In this document: positions 8,242-16,884 of the stretch, piece after piece
How positions within the stretch are numbered: the stretch's first letter is position 1
Layout: each line of letters starts with the position of its first letter
From: G020353115 sp964640125
GTDB lineage: Bacteria; Bacteroidota; Bacteroidia; Bacteroidales; VadinHA17
Assembly (NCBI GenBank): GCA_964640125.1
Contig: CAZXGG010000017.1
Span: forward strand, 1 to 51,732
Length of the DNA stretch: 51,732 nt
Direction: 5' to 3'
Position numbers and translations under genes: made by a program
Notes under the pieces: model-generated
Seen by the model: only the letters and a program-made list of their open reading frames with translations
What the model was told of the DNA's origin: nothing
The model's database searches: none

Positions 8242-9906
8242 TTATTTTGTTGAAGCGGTTTTATACCTGACCGGACCGGCTTTGATCACTTCATCAGGTA
8301 CTCCTTTGGCAAAAAGTTTAAAGTTTTCAATATATCGGGCTGCAAGGGCATCGTATTTCTTCCAGTACTCTTCCTTATCTCCCCATGCATTGGATGGTTC
8401 AAACACTTCTTCAGGAACATCGGGACAGGTTAACGGAACGCTGAATCCAAACAATTTATCTTTCCTGTATTTGACCTTTTCCAGTTTACCACTCAATACT
8501 GCATTCAACATATTCCGAGTATGTTTGATATCGATCCGTTTACCAATGCCAAATTTCCCTCCAACCCATCCGGTATTCACCAGCCAGACATTTGCCGCTG
8601 CTTTCTCCACTTTTTTTCGGAGAAGATCGGCATAAAAGAAAGGGTGATGCACCATAAAGGGGGCTCCAAAGCAGGCACTGAAAGTAATTTCCGGTTCTAT
8701 ACCCAAGCCAAGCTCCGTCCCCGCGATCTTTGATGTATAACCACTGATAAAGTGGTAAATTGCCTGGTTCATATCGAGTCTCGCAATGGGAGGCAGCACA
8801 CCCTGTGCATCGGCAGTAAGGAAGATAACATTTCGTGGATGACTGTTGACCATCTTTTCAGTAACGGCATTAGGAATGTATTCCAGCGGATAGGATGCGC
8901 GGGTGTTTTCGGTAAGCTGATCGTCATCCAGGTCTATTTTCCGGGTGGTGGGATCAAATATCACATTTTCCAGGATGGTACCGTATTTTCTTGTACACTG
9001 GTATATTTCCGGTTCATGTTCAGCCGATAACCGGATCACTTTTGCATAACACCCGTTCTCAAAATTGAATACTCCGTCATCACTCCATCCGTGTTCATCA
9101 TCACCGATCAGTTTTCTGGATGGATCGGCTGAAAGTGTCGTTTTCCCTGTCCCGCTCAAACCAAAGAACAGTGCAACATCACCCTCATTACCAACATTTG
9201 CGGAACAATGCATAGCCATCACATTCTGGAGCGGTTTCAGGAAATTCATGATGGTAAAAATTGTTTTCTTGATTTCTCCGGCATAACTGGAATTTGCAAT
9301 AATTCCCATTCTTTTTGAAAAGTCAATGGTAATGGCTGTACTGCTCAATGTACTATCCACACGGGGATCAAGTTTAAAGGAAGAAGCAACGATAATGGTA
9401 AATTCGGGAACGAATCGTTTCAGTTCATCCTGGTTATTGATATTGATCAGCATGTTTCTGGCAAAGAGGCTTTGCCAGGCTTTTTCAGTGATCACGCGTA
9501 TCGGGATCGCATACTGTTTATCGGCGCCGGCATAAACATCCTGAACAAACAGTTCCTCTCCCTGCAGGTAAGCCTGGAGGCGGGCCAGGATACCATCAAA
9601 CTTATCGGAACTCATGGGCCGGTTATACTCTCCCCAATCGATTTTATCTTCCGTAGTGGATTCCCTTACGAAGTATTTATCGTTAGCTGCACGGGCTGTC
9701 CATTTCCCGGTATTCACCACGAAGGGTCCACCGCTGATAATCTTTCCTTCTCCCCGGAAAACAGCCTCTTCATACAGTGCGGATACAGGCAGGTTCCAAT
9801 AGATCCGGTCCAGATAGGTCAATCCGTGATTTTCCAATCCAAAATCGCTTGCCAGCGTCCCGGCATGTTTCTGCGCGGGTGTTTCAAATTTTAAATATTT
9901 TGTCAT
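8242..9906 (-). CDS. pckA: Phosphoenolpyruvate carboxykinase (ATP)
   Basis: This 554-residue cytosolic enzyme interconverts oxaloacetate plus ATP with PEP, CO2 and ADP. In anaerobic Bacteroidota it often runs toward oxaloacetate in mixed-acid fermentation. The kinase-1a P-loop GLSGTGKTTLS lies near residue 250, followed by the metal-binding segment LIGDDEHGWSDDG. Further signature words are ENVIFDP, NVIFLTADAQGVLPPIA and TGWVGGKFGIGKR. I place the start at the ATG at 9906: its ATGA overlaps the stop codon of the upstream aminotransferase gene by 4 nt, a typical coupled junction. A TTG two codons upstream is less likely. The aminotransferase-PEPCK pairing joins oxaloacetate-aspartate and oxaloacetate-PEP conversion. 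Confidence 0.96.
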   Translation of the reverse strand: MTKYLKFETPAQKHAGTLASDFGLENHGLTYLDRIYWNLPVSALYEEAVFRGEGKIISGGPFVVNTGKWTARAANDKYFVRESTTEDKIDWGEYNRPMSSDKFDGILARLQAYLQGEELFVQDVYAGADKQYAIPIRVITEKAWQSLFARNMLININNQDELKRFVPEFTIIVASSFKLDPRVDSTLSSTAITIDFSKRMGIIANSSYAGEIKKTIFTIMNFLKPLQNVMAMHCSANVGNEGDVALFFGLSGTGKTTLSADPSRKLIGDDEHGWSDDGVFNFENGCYAKVIRLSAEHEPEIYQCTRKYGTILENVIFDPTTRKIDLDDDQLTENTRASYPLEYIPNAVTEKMVNSHPRNVIFLTADAQGVLPPIARLDMNQAIYHFISGYTSKIAGTELGLGIEPEITFSACFGAPFMVHHPFFYADLLRKKVEKAAANVWLVNTGWVGGKFGIGKRIDIKHTRNMLNAVLSGKLEKVKYRKDKLFGFSVPLTCPDVPEEVFEPSNAWGDKEEYWKKYDALAARYIENFKLFAKGVPDEVIKAGPVRYKTASTK

Positions 9907-11120
9907 AACCAATCTCTGACTAGTTTTCGTTCACCAATATAAAGTTCATTCGGAGAGTTAGGATCCAGCGCCCATTTTATGCGTTCTATCCCTTCCAGGA
10001 TCCCCTTGATCGATCCACATGTCGATAGCCTCAGGTAACCATCCAGCCCAAATTCTTTTCCCGGCATGGTCAATACCTTCACCTTATCGAGCAGGAACTC
10101 CGATAACCGCGAAGAGTTCTTATCATATGCATTGAAATCGACAAAAACATAAAAGGTCCCTTCCGGTTTGGTTGCTTTTACACCATCGAAAGCAGCCAGC
10201 TGATCCAGCATGACATTCCGATTATTCTGCAGGGTTAAACGCAAACTCTCAACACCGGTCTGAACACCGTTCATCGCTCCGATGGCTGCTTCCTGAAGCA
10301 GGATGGAAGGTCCGGCAGTCTGGTGCCCCTGGATATTCGACATCACCTGTATCAGTTTCTTGTTTGCCACGGCCCAGCCAATCCTGAAACCGGTCATGGC
10401 GTATTGCTTCGAAACACCATTTGCCAGGATGATCTTCGAATTTTCGTTCAGCTCGCTTACATAATCAAAAACATTCGGCACCTTGATCCCGTCAAAAACC
10501 AGCCTGTGATAAAGGTCATCCAGGATCAGGTAGAGATCTTCCTCCTCGCAAAACCGGACAATGTCTCTTATAAAATCTTCTGAATAGACTACGCCGGTAG
10601 GATTATTTGGGCTATTCAATATGATTGCCTTGGTGTAGGAAGAGACATGCTGAGTAATGTCTTTCATGGTAGGACGGAATGAACCATCCTCGGGGTAAAC
10701 CGGAACAGGAACGGCACCACACAATTTTGCCATTTCCGGGTAACTAACCCAGTAGGGAGCAGGAAAAACAACTTCATCCTGTGGATCTAAAATAGCCTGA
10801 AAGGCAACCATGATGGACTGTTTCGCTCCGTTGGATGCAATCACATTCTCCGGATCAACCCGCCTGTTGTAATACTCTTCCGTGTAACGGATGATTGCCT
10901 GTTTCATTTCAACAGTGCCGTCTACAGGGGTATAACGGATTTCACCGGAATTCAGTTTTCCTGTGAATCGGGTAACTGCCTCCAGTGGAGACCTGCTCTG
11001 GGGTTCACCACCACCCAGATGAATCAGGGGTTCTCCCTTTGCCCTGAGAATCGCTGCTCTTTCATTCAGCTTCAGGGTGCCCGATTCAACAATGGACTTT
11101 CCGATTAAACTTAAACTCAT
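9903..11120 (-). CDS. Aspartate aminotransferase-like PLP enzyme (class I/II)
   Basis: This 405-residue fold-type I aminotransferase is most like the class Ib aspartate aminotransferases, which exchange an amino group between aspartate and 2-oxoglutarate. Visible motifs are IHLGGGEPQ near the N-terminus, the PLP-contacting SNGAKQSIMVAFQAI, NSPNNPTGVVYS, LDDLYHRL, and the Schiff-base lysine in GVSKQYAMTGFRIGW near residue 240. The C-terminal arginine segment is GYLRLSTCGS. Its stop overlaps the pckA start by 4 nt, so the two proteins are probably made from one message. Substrate choice within the class cannot be fixed from motifs, but the pckA neighbour favours aspartate/oxaloacetate. Confidence 0.9.
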   Translation of the reverse strand: MSLSLIGKSIVESGTLKLNERAAILRAKGEPLIHLGGGEPQSRSPLEAVTRFTGKLNSGEIRYTPVDGTVEMKQAIIRYTEEYYNRRVDPENVIASNGAKQSIMVAFQAILDPQDEVVFPAPYWVSYPEMAKLCGAVPVPVYPEDGSFRPTMKDITQHVSSYTKAIILNSPNNPTGVVYSEDFIRDIVRFCEEEDLYLILDDLYHRLVFDGIKVPNVFDYVSELNENSKIILANGVSKQYAMTGFRIGWAVANKKLIQVMSNIQGHQTAGPSILLQEAAIGAMNGVQTGVESLRLTLQNNRNVMLDQLAAFDGVKATKPEGTFYVFVDFNAYDKNSSRLSEFLLDKVKVLTMPGKEFGLDGYLRLSTCGSIKGILEGIERIKWALDPNSPNELYIGERKLVRDWL

Positions 11121-11289
11121 ATCTATTGATATTCAATTATTTATGGATAAAAAATCATACTGATCCCAACATCATCTATGCACGCCATCAGGGTGCAAAA
11201 AGACAAATGTCCGAAAAAATGTGATTAAAGCAGAAAAATACGTAATATTGTACAGCATAAGAATCTGCGCAAATCCCAAGTATCCTGCA

Positions 11290-11808
11290 ATGGAGATAAT
11301 AGAGATCCTGAAATATACCCTACCTGCCCTTATTGTCCTGATCACCGCTTACCTGTTGATAAGAACAATGATAAAGAATGATGGTGACAGAAGGAATAAA
11401 GAGATCATTCTCCAGAATCAGAAAACAATAACTCCACTTCGCCTGCAAGCCTATGAACGGGCTATTCTGCTATTGGAAAGGATATCCCTTGACTCACTCA
11501 TTCTTAGAGTAAACAAGCAGGGGATGACATCGCAGAAACTGCAACACGAGATACTAAGTGCCATCCGTGCAGAATTTGAACACAATTTGTCGCAACAAAT
11601 TTATATGAGCCCCCAGGCCTGGGAAGTGATAAAAAATGCAAAAATCAATACAGTTAAACTGATTAACACATCTGCCACACAGGTAAAACCCGATTCAGCC
11701 TCAATCGAATTCAGCACCCACATTCTCGAGAGAGTTATGGAAATGGAAAAGTCCCCTACACAGGTTGCCATTGAATTTATCAAGCTGGAATTTAATTCAT
11801 TGTTTTAG
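11290..11808 (+). CDS. Small membrane-anchored protein, conserved-looking, function unknown
   Basis: From the ATG at 11290 the protein has 172 residues; a GTG at 11221 would add 23 poorly patterned residues. The sequence opens MEIIEILKYTLPALIVLITA, one N-terminal membrane helix with a short outside segment. A cytoplasmic helical domain follows, with LRLQAYERAILLLERIS near residues 50-66 and a C-terminal helical part. I recall Bacteroidota proteins with this layout under an uncharacterised domain (possibly DUF7935), but cannot verify that. It stands alone between divergent aspartate aminotransferase and convergent htpG. A near-match -7 element (TAATATTG, 11243-11250) lies 40 nt upstream. No function is proposed. 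Confidence 0.75.
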   Translation: MEIIEILKYTLPALIVLITAYLLIRTMIKNDGDRRNKEIILQNQKTITPLRLQAYERAILLLERISLDSLILRVNKQGMTSQKLQHEILSAIRAEFEHNLSQQIYMSPQAWEVIKNAKINTVKLINTSATQVKPDSASIEFSTHILERVMEMEKSPTQVAIEFIKLEFNSLF

Positions 11809-11864
11809 CAAGCATTCCTGTTCATTCCGAAGAATTTTTGATTCCAGATTAACGATATCCGCCT

Positions 11865-11936
11865 AACGACCCGGGCCCTGTGAAATAGTGGTGAAGCCAC
11901 TCCTGCTATAGGGGATTTCACAGGGCGGGCATCGTT
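11865..11936. repeat. 72-nt imperfect palindrome with inner hairpins (attC-like shape)
   Basis: Two 22-nt arms (11865-11886 and 11915-11936) are complementary at the first 5 and last 11 positions, with a mismatched patch between. The 28-nt centre holds a second hairpin (AGTGG-TGAAG-CCACT, 11887-11901) and a short CCT/AGG pairing, so a three-way fold is possible. GCCTAAC at 11861-11867 fits the RYYYAAC end box of integron attC sites, but the other end (GTTGCCG) does not fit GTTRRRY. It lies between the small membrane protein and htpG, both of which end toward it, so a bidirectional terminator is an alternative. Confidence 0.7.
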
Positions 11937-11983
11937 GCCGTGAAACGAATAGCGAGCAATAAAACCAAACTGGTTATATTGTA

Positions 11984-14029
11984 TTACATCAGCTCGATGC
12001 TTCGTTTAACGAATTTATTCAATTCTTCTCCCTTGAGCATATTGTTGGAAAGAAGGGCCAGATCAATGAGCTGTTTGACCAGTTTGTTTTTCTTTCCAAA
12101 CTCTTTCAGTATCTTTTCTTTTTTCTCTTCCAGTCCGTTAAGTTTTGATTCAAGGTCCGCTATCCGGTCTTTTTCTTCCTGCTTGATCTCTTCCTCTTTT
12201 TTCCCTTCATTTGCCTTTTCAAGTTCTGACCTGGTTGTTTCAATGGGCTTTATTTTTTCTTTTACTTTCTCGACCTGTGTGCCCACTTTTTTATCTTTTT
12301 CTTCGGCAATGCGAAGGATCAGGGGATGATTTGAATTCACCACAAGATTGTAGCTATCCGGCAATGTCCCGTAGAAGCTCATCCCTCCGCCCAATTCGGA
12401 CATATCTTTCATCCGGCGCATATATTCTGATTGCGTGATCATCATCGGGTTATCCGTCTCGCTCAAATTCTCAAAAATCACGACAAATTTCTCACTGTCT
12501 GAAATGGGACCCTTGAACACCGGTGTAAGTTCCCGTTGCTGTTCCTGTGATAACTTTGATTCGATACTTTCCTCTTTTTGTATCAGCTTATCGATGGTAT
12601 CGGAATCCACCCTGACGAACCGGGAGCCGGTAAATTTCTGTTCAAGGTGATTAATAAAATGAGTATCAAGCTGTCCATCCATCAGGAGGACATCATAGCC
12701 CCTGGCTTTAGCACTATCGATGAAGCTATACTGCTCCTCTTTGTTATTGGCATACAAATAAACCAACGTTTTATTCTTATCCGTCTGGTTTTCTTTTATT
12801 ATTTTCTCATACTCCTCGAAGGTAAAATATTTCCCATCGGCATTCTTCAGCAGGGCAAAGGATGAAGCTTTGTCATAAAACTTCTCTTCGGTGATCATTC
12901 CGTATTGAATAAAGAGTTTCAGGTCATCCCACTTCTTCTCGAACTCATTCCGGTCCTTTTTAAAGATCTCGGTCAGCCGGTCAGCAACCTTTTTCGTGAT
13001 GTGATTGGATATTTTCTTCACATTGGAGTCACTCTGAAGGTAGCTTCTGGAGACATTCAACGGGATATCCGGTGAATCAAGCACCCCATGAAGCAGTGTC
13101 AGGAATTCAGGGACAATGCCTTCGACTGAATCGGTTACAAAGACCTGTTTACAATAGAGCTGGATCTTGTTTTTATCGATCTCGATATTTTTCTTAATTC
13201 TCGGGAAATATAGAATACCGGTCAGGTTGAAGGGGTAGTCTACATTCAGGTGGATATTGAACAACGGTTCGTCAGCCATCGGATAAAGATCACGATAGAA
13301 TTTTTTATAATCCTCATCCTTCAACTCAGCCGGTTTTCTTGTCCAGGCTGGTCTGGTTTCGTTGATGATGTTATCCTTATCGGTTTCAACCTCTTTACCA
13401 TCCTTCCACTCTTTCACTTTTCCAAAAGCGATTTCAACCGGCAGGAACTTACAATACTTATTCAGCATTTCATTGATCCGTGACTCTTCAAGAAACTCTT
13501 TTGACTCCTTATCCAGGTAAAGGATCACATCGGTTCCAACCTCTTTCCTATCGACTTCTTCAAGCATGTATTCCGGATTTCCTTCACAGGTCCATTTTAC
13601 GGCTTTTGAACCCTTCTTATAGGAACGTGTTATGATCTCGACACGGTCAGAAACCATGAAGGAAGAATAGAAACCCAGTCCAAAGTGGCCAATAATGGCA
13701 TTCGCCTGTTCCTTGTATTTTTCCAAAAACTCTTCCGCACTGGAGAATGCAATCTGATTAATGAACTTTTCGATCTCTCCGGCCGTCATACCCACACCAC
13801 GATCGGAAACGGTCAGGGTTTTTTTCTTCTTATCCAGAGAAACCCGAACGGTCTGATCTCCAAGTTTACCCTTATAATCACCGACTGATGATACGGTTCT
13901 CAATTTCTGTGTAGCATCAACAGCATTGGATATCAACTCACGAAGGAATATTTCATGATCGGAATAGAGAAATTTTTTGATAATTGGAAAAATATTCTCA
14001 CTGGTTACATCAATTTTACCCTTTTGCAT
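11984..14029 (-). CDS. htpG: Molecular chaperone HtpG (bacterial Hsp90)
   Basis: This 681-residue cytosolic ATP-dependent chaperone has all Hsp90 landmarks. The GHKL ATPase words are FLRELISNAVDAT, DRGVGMT and IGHFGLGFYSSFMV. The middle domain contains GVLDSPDIPLNVSRS. The C-terminal dimerisation region has a charged insert of Lys/Glu-rich helix (about residues 575-655) that is longer than in E. coli HtpG and seems typical of the phylum. The start MQKGKIDVTSENIFPIIKKF matches family starts. It is monocistronic by layout: the next minus-strand gene upstream ends 101 nt away. No clear heat-shock element or TAnnTTTG is visible upstream. Confidence 0.96.
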   Translation of the reverse strand: MQKGKIDVTSENIFPIIKKFLYSDHEIFLRELISNAVDATQKLRTVSSVGDYKGKLGDQTVRVSLDKKKKTLTVSDRGVGMTAGEIEKFINQIAFSSAEEFLEKYKEQANAIIGHFGLGFYSSFMVSDRVEIITRSYKKGSKAVKWTCEGNPEYMLEEVDRKEVGTDVILYLDKESKEFLEESRINEMLNKYCKFLPVEIAFGKVKEWKDGKEVETDKDNIINETRPAWTRKPAELKDEDYKKFYRDLYPMADEPLFNIHLNVDYPFNLTGILYFPRIKKNIEIDKNKIQLYCKQVFVTDSVEGIVPEFLTLLHGVLDSPDIPLNVSRSYLQSDSNVKKISNHITKKVADRLTEIFKKDRNEFEKKWDDLKLFIQYGMITEEKFYDKASSFALLKNADGKYFTFEEYEKIIKENQTDKNKTLVYLYANNKEEQYSFIDSAKARGYDVLLMDGQLDTHFINHLEQKFTGSRFVRVDSDTIDKLIQKEESIESKLSQEQQRELTPVFKGPISDSEKFVVIFENLSETDNPMMITQSEYMRRMKDMSELGGGMSFYGTLPDSYNLVVNSNHPLILRIAEEKDKKVGTQVEKVKEKIKPIETTRSELEKANEGKKEEEIKQEEKDRIADLESKLNGLEEKKEKILKEFGKKNKLVKQLIDLALLSNNMLKGEELNKFVKRSIELM

Positions 14030-14130
14030 TTTATGTGTGTTTTCGGTTTAACAAGCTTTATATACCTGTTCGACCTTTTCAAACTATATGCCATTCGACA
14101 AATCCTGACAATTAGTCACATCATCGAAAA

Positions 14131-14670
14131 CTAGAAGTAAAATCTGTCTGGAAAAACAAGGAAGAGGAACAGGGTTATCGCTGCAACAGCAAGAAGAAAA
14201 TAGAAGAGAACCTTTATGGAAAAGATAGTGGCTTTGCGTTTGTTTTCAAGATTTTTTTCACTGATAATTCCTTTAATGAAATTTGTGATTCGAAGGACTG
14301 CATTTTCATTCTTTTGAATCAATGCCCTGGCTCCAAAATTACAAACCTTGTTTTCCAGGCTTTCGTCTTTTTGGGATGAGAGGACAAAGACCTCGCTGTT
14401 TCTGCGTAAGTTTTGTATCCGGGAGATGGCATCCAGCGTTTTTTTGACCTCCTCCTCACTTTTTTGAAAATCAACCGACATAAAAACAAGATGAAGGTTT
14501 TTCTTTCCTGTTGCAGAGTTCTTAAGGTTCTCAAAGAGGGTGGCTATGTCGCTGTAGGATTCCACATTGTATTTCAAGGGATTTTGAAATCTTTCCGTTA
14601 TTTCTGAAAGATAGATTCGATGCTCATCAACCAGATGAATATGCGTGAGGCCTATTAGTTTATCGACCAT
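14131..14670 (-). CDS. Receiver-like protein with C-terminal membrane anchor; phosphoacceptor replaced
   Basis: The 179 residues split into a soluble domain (1-135) and a single C-terminal membrane helix (about 148-173) ending in a short tail, with no signal peptide. The soluble part follows the receiver pattern: strand 1 with acidic pair Asp15-Glu16 (HIHLVDEHR), strand 3 LHLVFMSVDF, strand 4 VFVLSSQKDE with Ser98-Ser99, and GARALIQKNE with Lys120 at the conserved lysine position. Aligning strand 3 on the usual LVLLDI places Ser65 where the phosphorylated Asp should be, with Asp67 two residues on. It is therefore probably a pseudo-receiver tethered to the inner face of the membrane. The homology is my pattern reading, not a database result. 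Neighbours (htpG, a class III aminotransferase) do not reveal a partner. Confidence 0.6.
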   Translation of the reverse strand: MVDKLIGLTHIHLVDEHRIYLSEITERFQNPLKYNVESYSDIATLFENLKNSATGKKNLHLVFMSVDFQKSEEEVKKTLDAISRIQNLRRNSEVFVLSSQKDESLENKVCNFGARALIQKNENAVLRITNFIKGIISEKNLENKRKATIFSIKVLFYFLLAVAAITLFLFLVFPDRFYF

Positions 14671-14794
14671 GGAGAGGGTGTTTGTGTTTACTTATGTTTG
14701 AGAAGTTAAATTTATACTTTTCTTGTCAAAAAGTATGCTCCAACAGGGTAATTTTCAGGATCGATGAATCCGGGAGGATAAGATCTTCAGGGAA

Positions 14795-15985
14795 TCAATT
14801 CCTGGTTTCATTAATGGAATCAAGAATAATTGAGGCTGCTTCAACAATCTGTTCTTCGGTTATGATCAGTGGCGGAGCGATACGGATAGCACCGGGACAG
14901 AAAAGGAACCAGTCCAGTATTACACCTTTCGAGAGGGCTTTCGTTATGATCTTCTTTACCCGCTCAGTGCTATTCATCTCCAGAGCAAGGAATAAACCTT
15001 TTCCCCTCACCTCCCTAATCTCTTCGTGCCGGAGGAGTATGCGGAATAAATTTTCTTTAGCCGGAATGGTATCCATGATCTGATCTTCTTTCAATGTTCT
15101 GACAGCAGCAAGTGCTGCAGCACAAGAAAGAGGGTGTCCTCCAAAGGTAGTAATGTGACCGAGCGCCGGGTCGTTTTTCAAAACGGACATGATTTCACCT
15201 GAAGCGATAAAAGCCCCTATAGGCATTCCACCACCGAGTCCTTTTGCCAGTGTAATAATATCCGGAATTACACCGAATGATTCAAAGGCAAAGAAGGTGC
15301 CGGTTCGCCCGAAACCCGTTTGGACTTCATCAAGAATAAGTAAGGTGCCCGTATCATCGCATTTTTTCCTTATTCCTTCTAAAAATTTATTATCCGCAAT
15401 CCGAATACCGGCTTCACCCTGAATGGGTTCCAGAAGAACGCAGGCGGTCCTGTCAGTAATCCGTTCAATCTGATCCATCCGGTTAAAGTCCAGCAATTTA
15501 ATGCCGGGGATCAGGGGCCTGAATGCTCTCTTGTATTGCTCATCACCCATAACACTCAAAGCACCGTGCGTACTTCCATGGTATCCTTGCCTGAAGGCAA
15601 TGATCTCTCTTCGGCCGGTATATCGCTTGGCAAGTTTAAGAGCTCCTTCAATGGCTTCACTACCGGAATTGACGAAATAAACAGTGGATAGCTGATCTGG
15701 CAAAATGGATGCCAGGTACCTTGCAAGATCTATTGTCGGATCCTGGATAAACTCACCATACACCATCAGATGCAAATACTTATCCAGCTGATCCTGGATG
15801 GCTTTAATAACCTTTGGATGCCGGTGACCCAGATTGTTGACCGAGATACCCGATATCATGTCCCGGTATATCTTTCCATCTTTGCCATACAGGTATATCC
15901 CCTCAGCTCTTTCAACAGCAAGCATCATAGGGGAATCAGAGGTTTGACCAATATACCGGAGAAAATTCTGACGTCGGAAATCCAT
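14795..15985 (-). CDS. Class III PLP aminotransferase (acetylornithine/ornithine-type)
   Basis: This 396-residue class III aminotransferase moves a terminal amino group from an omega-amino acid to a 2-oxo acid. Motifs present are GHRHPKVIKAI, the PLP-phosphate segment NSGSEAIEGALKLAKRYTG, FRQGYHGSTHGALS, LLEPIQGEAGIR, ILDEVQTGFGRTG, and the lysine motif TLAKGLGGGMPIGAF. The C-terminus carries RIAPPLIITEEQI. No arginine-biosynthesis gene is nearby, so acetylornithine, ornithine, 4-aminobutyrate or a lysine-related substrate all remain possible. The LytTR regulator gene lies 40 nt upstream on the same strand, so co-transcription is possible. Confidence 0.88.
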   Translation of the reverse strand: MDFRRQNFLRYIGQTSDSPMMLAVERAEGIYLYGKDGKIYRDMISGISVNNLGHRHPKVIKAIQDQLDKYLHLMVYGEFIQDPTIDLARYLASILPDQLSTVYFVNSGSEAIEGALKLAKRYTGRREIIAFRQGYHGSTHGALSVMGDEQYKRAFRPLIPGIKLLDFNRMDQIERITDRTACVLLEPIQGEAGIRIADNKFLEGIRKKCDDTGTLLILDEVQTGFGRTGTFFAFESFGVIPDIITLAKGLGGGMPIGAFIASGEIMSVLKNDPALGHITTFGGHPLSCAAALAAVRTLKEDQIMDTIPAKENLFRILLRHEEIREVRGKGLFLALEMNSTERVKKIITKALSKGVILDWFLFCPGAIRIAPPLIITEEQIVEAASIILDSINETRN

Positions 15986-16025
15986 TTTTTTTGTTATCCG
16001 GAGATGAGATACAACAGGATGGGTA

Positions 16026-16733
16026 TTATTTAATCATCAGGTTTATATCCTTCATCAGCTGTTCCTTATAGGATTTGCCAATGGGGATGGTGGTGATTTC
16101 ACCTTTCAGCTTTATTTCTACAGCATTATCCTGAATAACAGATATTTTACTTGCGTTAACGATGAATGACCGGTGTATTCTGATAAACTTTTTTGACGGC
16201 AGTTTCTTCTCAATCGCCTTCATGGTAAAATGAATGGTCAGCTTCTCTGATGAGGTAATCAGAATAACGTAATTCTCCAATGCCTCGATCCAGAGGATCT
16301 CATCAAATTTTATCCGGACAAGCGAGGAACCTTTTTTTATGAAGATCTCATCTTTGCTATCACTGCTGAGCTTCTCTTTTTTGTATCGATTTAATGCCTT
16401 GTCAATGGCTTTATAGAAGCGGGAATAGGTGATGGGTTTAAGCAAATAATCCGTTACATCATAATCAAATGCATTCAGGGCATACTTCTCCTTGGATGAG
16501 ATGATAATAACCTGAATGGGATTGTCAAGACTATTTAAAAAGTCGATACCGGTCATCTGAGGCATCTCAATATCAAGGAAGATCAGGTCAATGGAATCAT
16601 CCACCTTGATCGCATTGATCGCATCGATAGCGTTACTGAAAGAACCGGAAAGGTATATCCCATCTGATTTGCCAACGAATTCCTCGATCAAAACCCGGCA
16701 CATCTTATCATCATCAATAACAATGCAATTCAT
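16026..16733 (-). CDS. LytTR-family response regulator (orphan)
   Basis: This 235-residue two-domain regulator has an N-terminal receiver (acidic Asp7-Asp9, phosphoacceptor Asp54 in DLIFLDIEMP, Lys in YLLKPITYSRF) joined to a C-terminal LytTR DNA-binding domain (from about residue 130: IFIKKGSSLVRIKFDEILWI, then FIRIHRSFIVNASKI). LytTR regulators usually pair with a membrane 7TM or 5TM histidine kinase encoded next door. None is found here; the neighbours are a class III aminotransferase and trmH. Two tandem -7 elements lie 53-81 nt upstream, which suggests its own regulated promoter. Confidence 0.92.
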   Translation of the reverse strand: MNCIVIDDDKMCRVLIEEFVGKSDGIYLSGSFSNAIDAINAIKVDDSIDLIFLDIEMPQMTGIDFLNSLDNPIQVIIISSKEKYALNAFDYDVTDYLLKPITYSRFYKAIDKALNRYKKEKLSSDSKDEIFIKKGSSLVRIKFDEILWIEALENYVILITSSEKLTIHFTMKAIEKKLPSKKFIRIHRSFIVNASKISVIQDNAVEIKLKGEITTIPIGKSYKEQLMKDINLMIK

Positions 16734-16785
16734 AAAAAAATGGTTGACAGATTGGTACTCTAATCATTCAAATTAAACTGTTCAT

Positions 16786-16814
16786 CAAAGATAACGATGT
16801 TTTCGTCAAAGATA
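16786..16814 (-). promoter_or_regulatory. Tandem -7 elements upstream of the LytTR regulator
   Basis: On the minus strand TATCTTTG occurs twice, at 16807-16814 and 16786-16793, 21 bp apart (two helical turns). Each matches TAnnTTTG exactly. The proximal copy predicts a leader of about 46 nt. No -33 TTTG lies at 19-nt spacing for either. Confidence 0.5.
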
Positions 16815-16884
16815 AGAATTATCCTTTAAATGTGCATACCGATGGCGGGGGAAATGGATAACGTTGATGGATGATGGTTATGAG

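Noticed and set aside
11940..12329. Ser/Phe-rich plus-strand ORF opposite htpG
   Set aside because: It is the complement of the Lys/Glu-rich helix codons of htpG, with low-complexity translation only.
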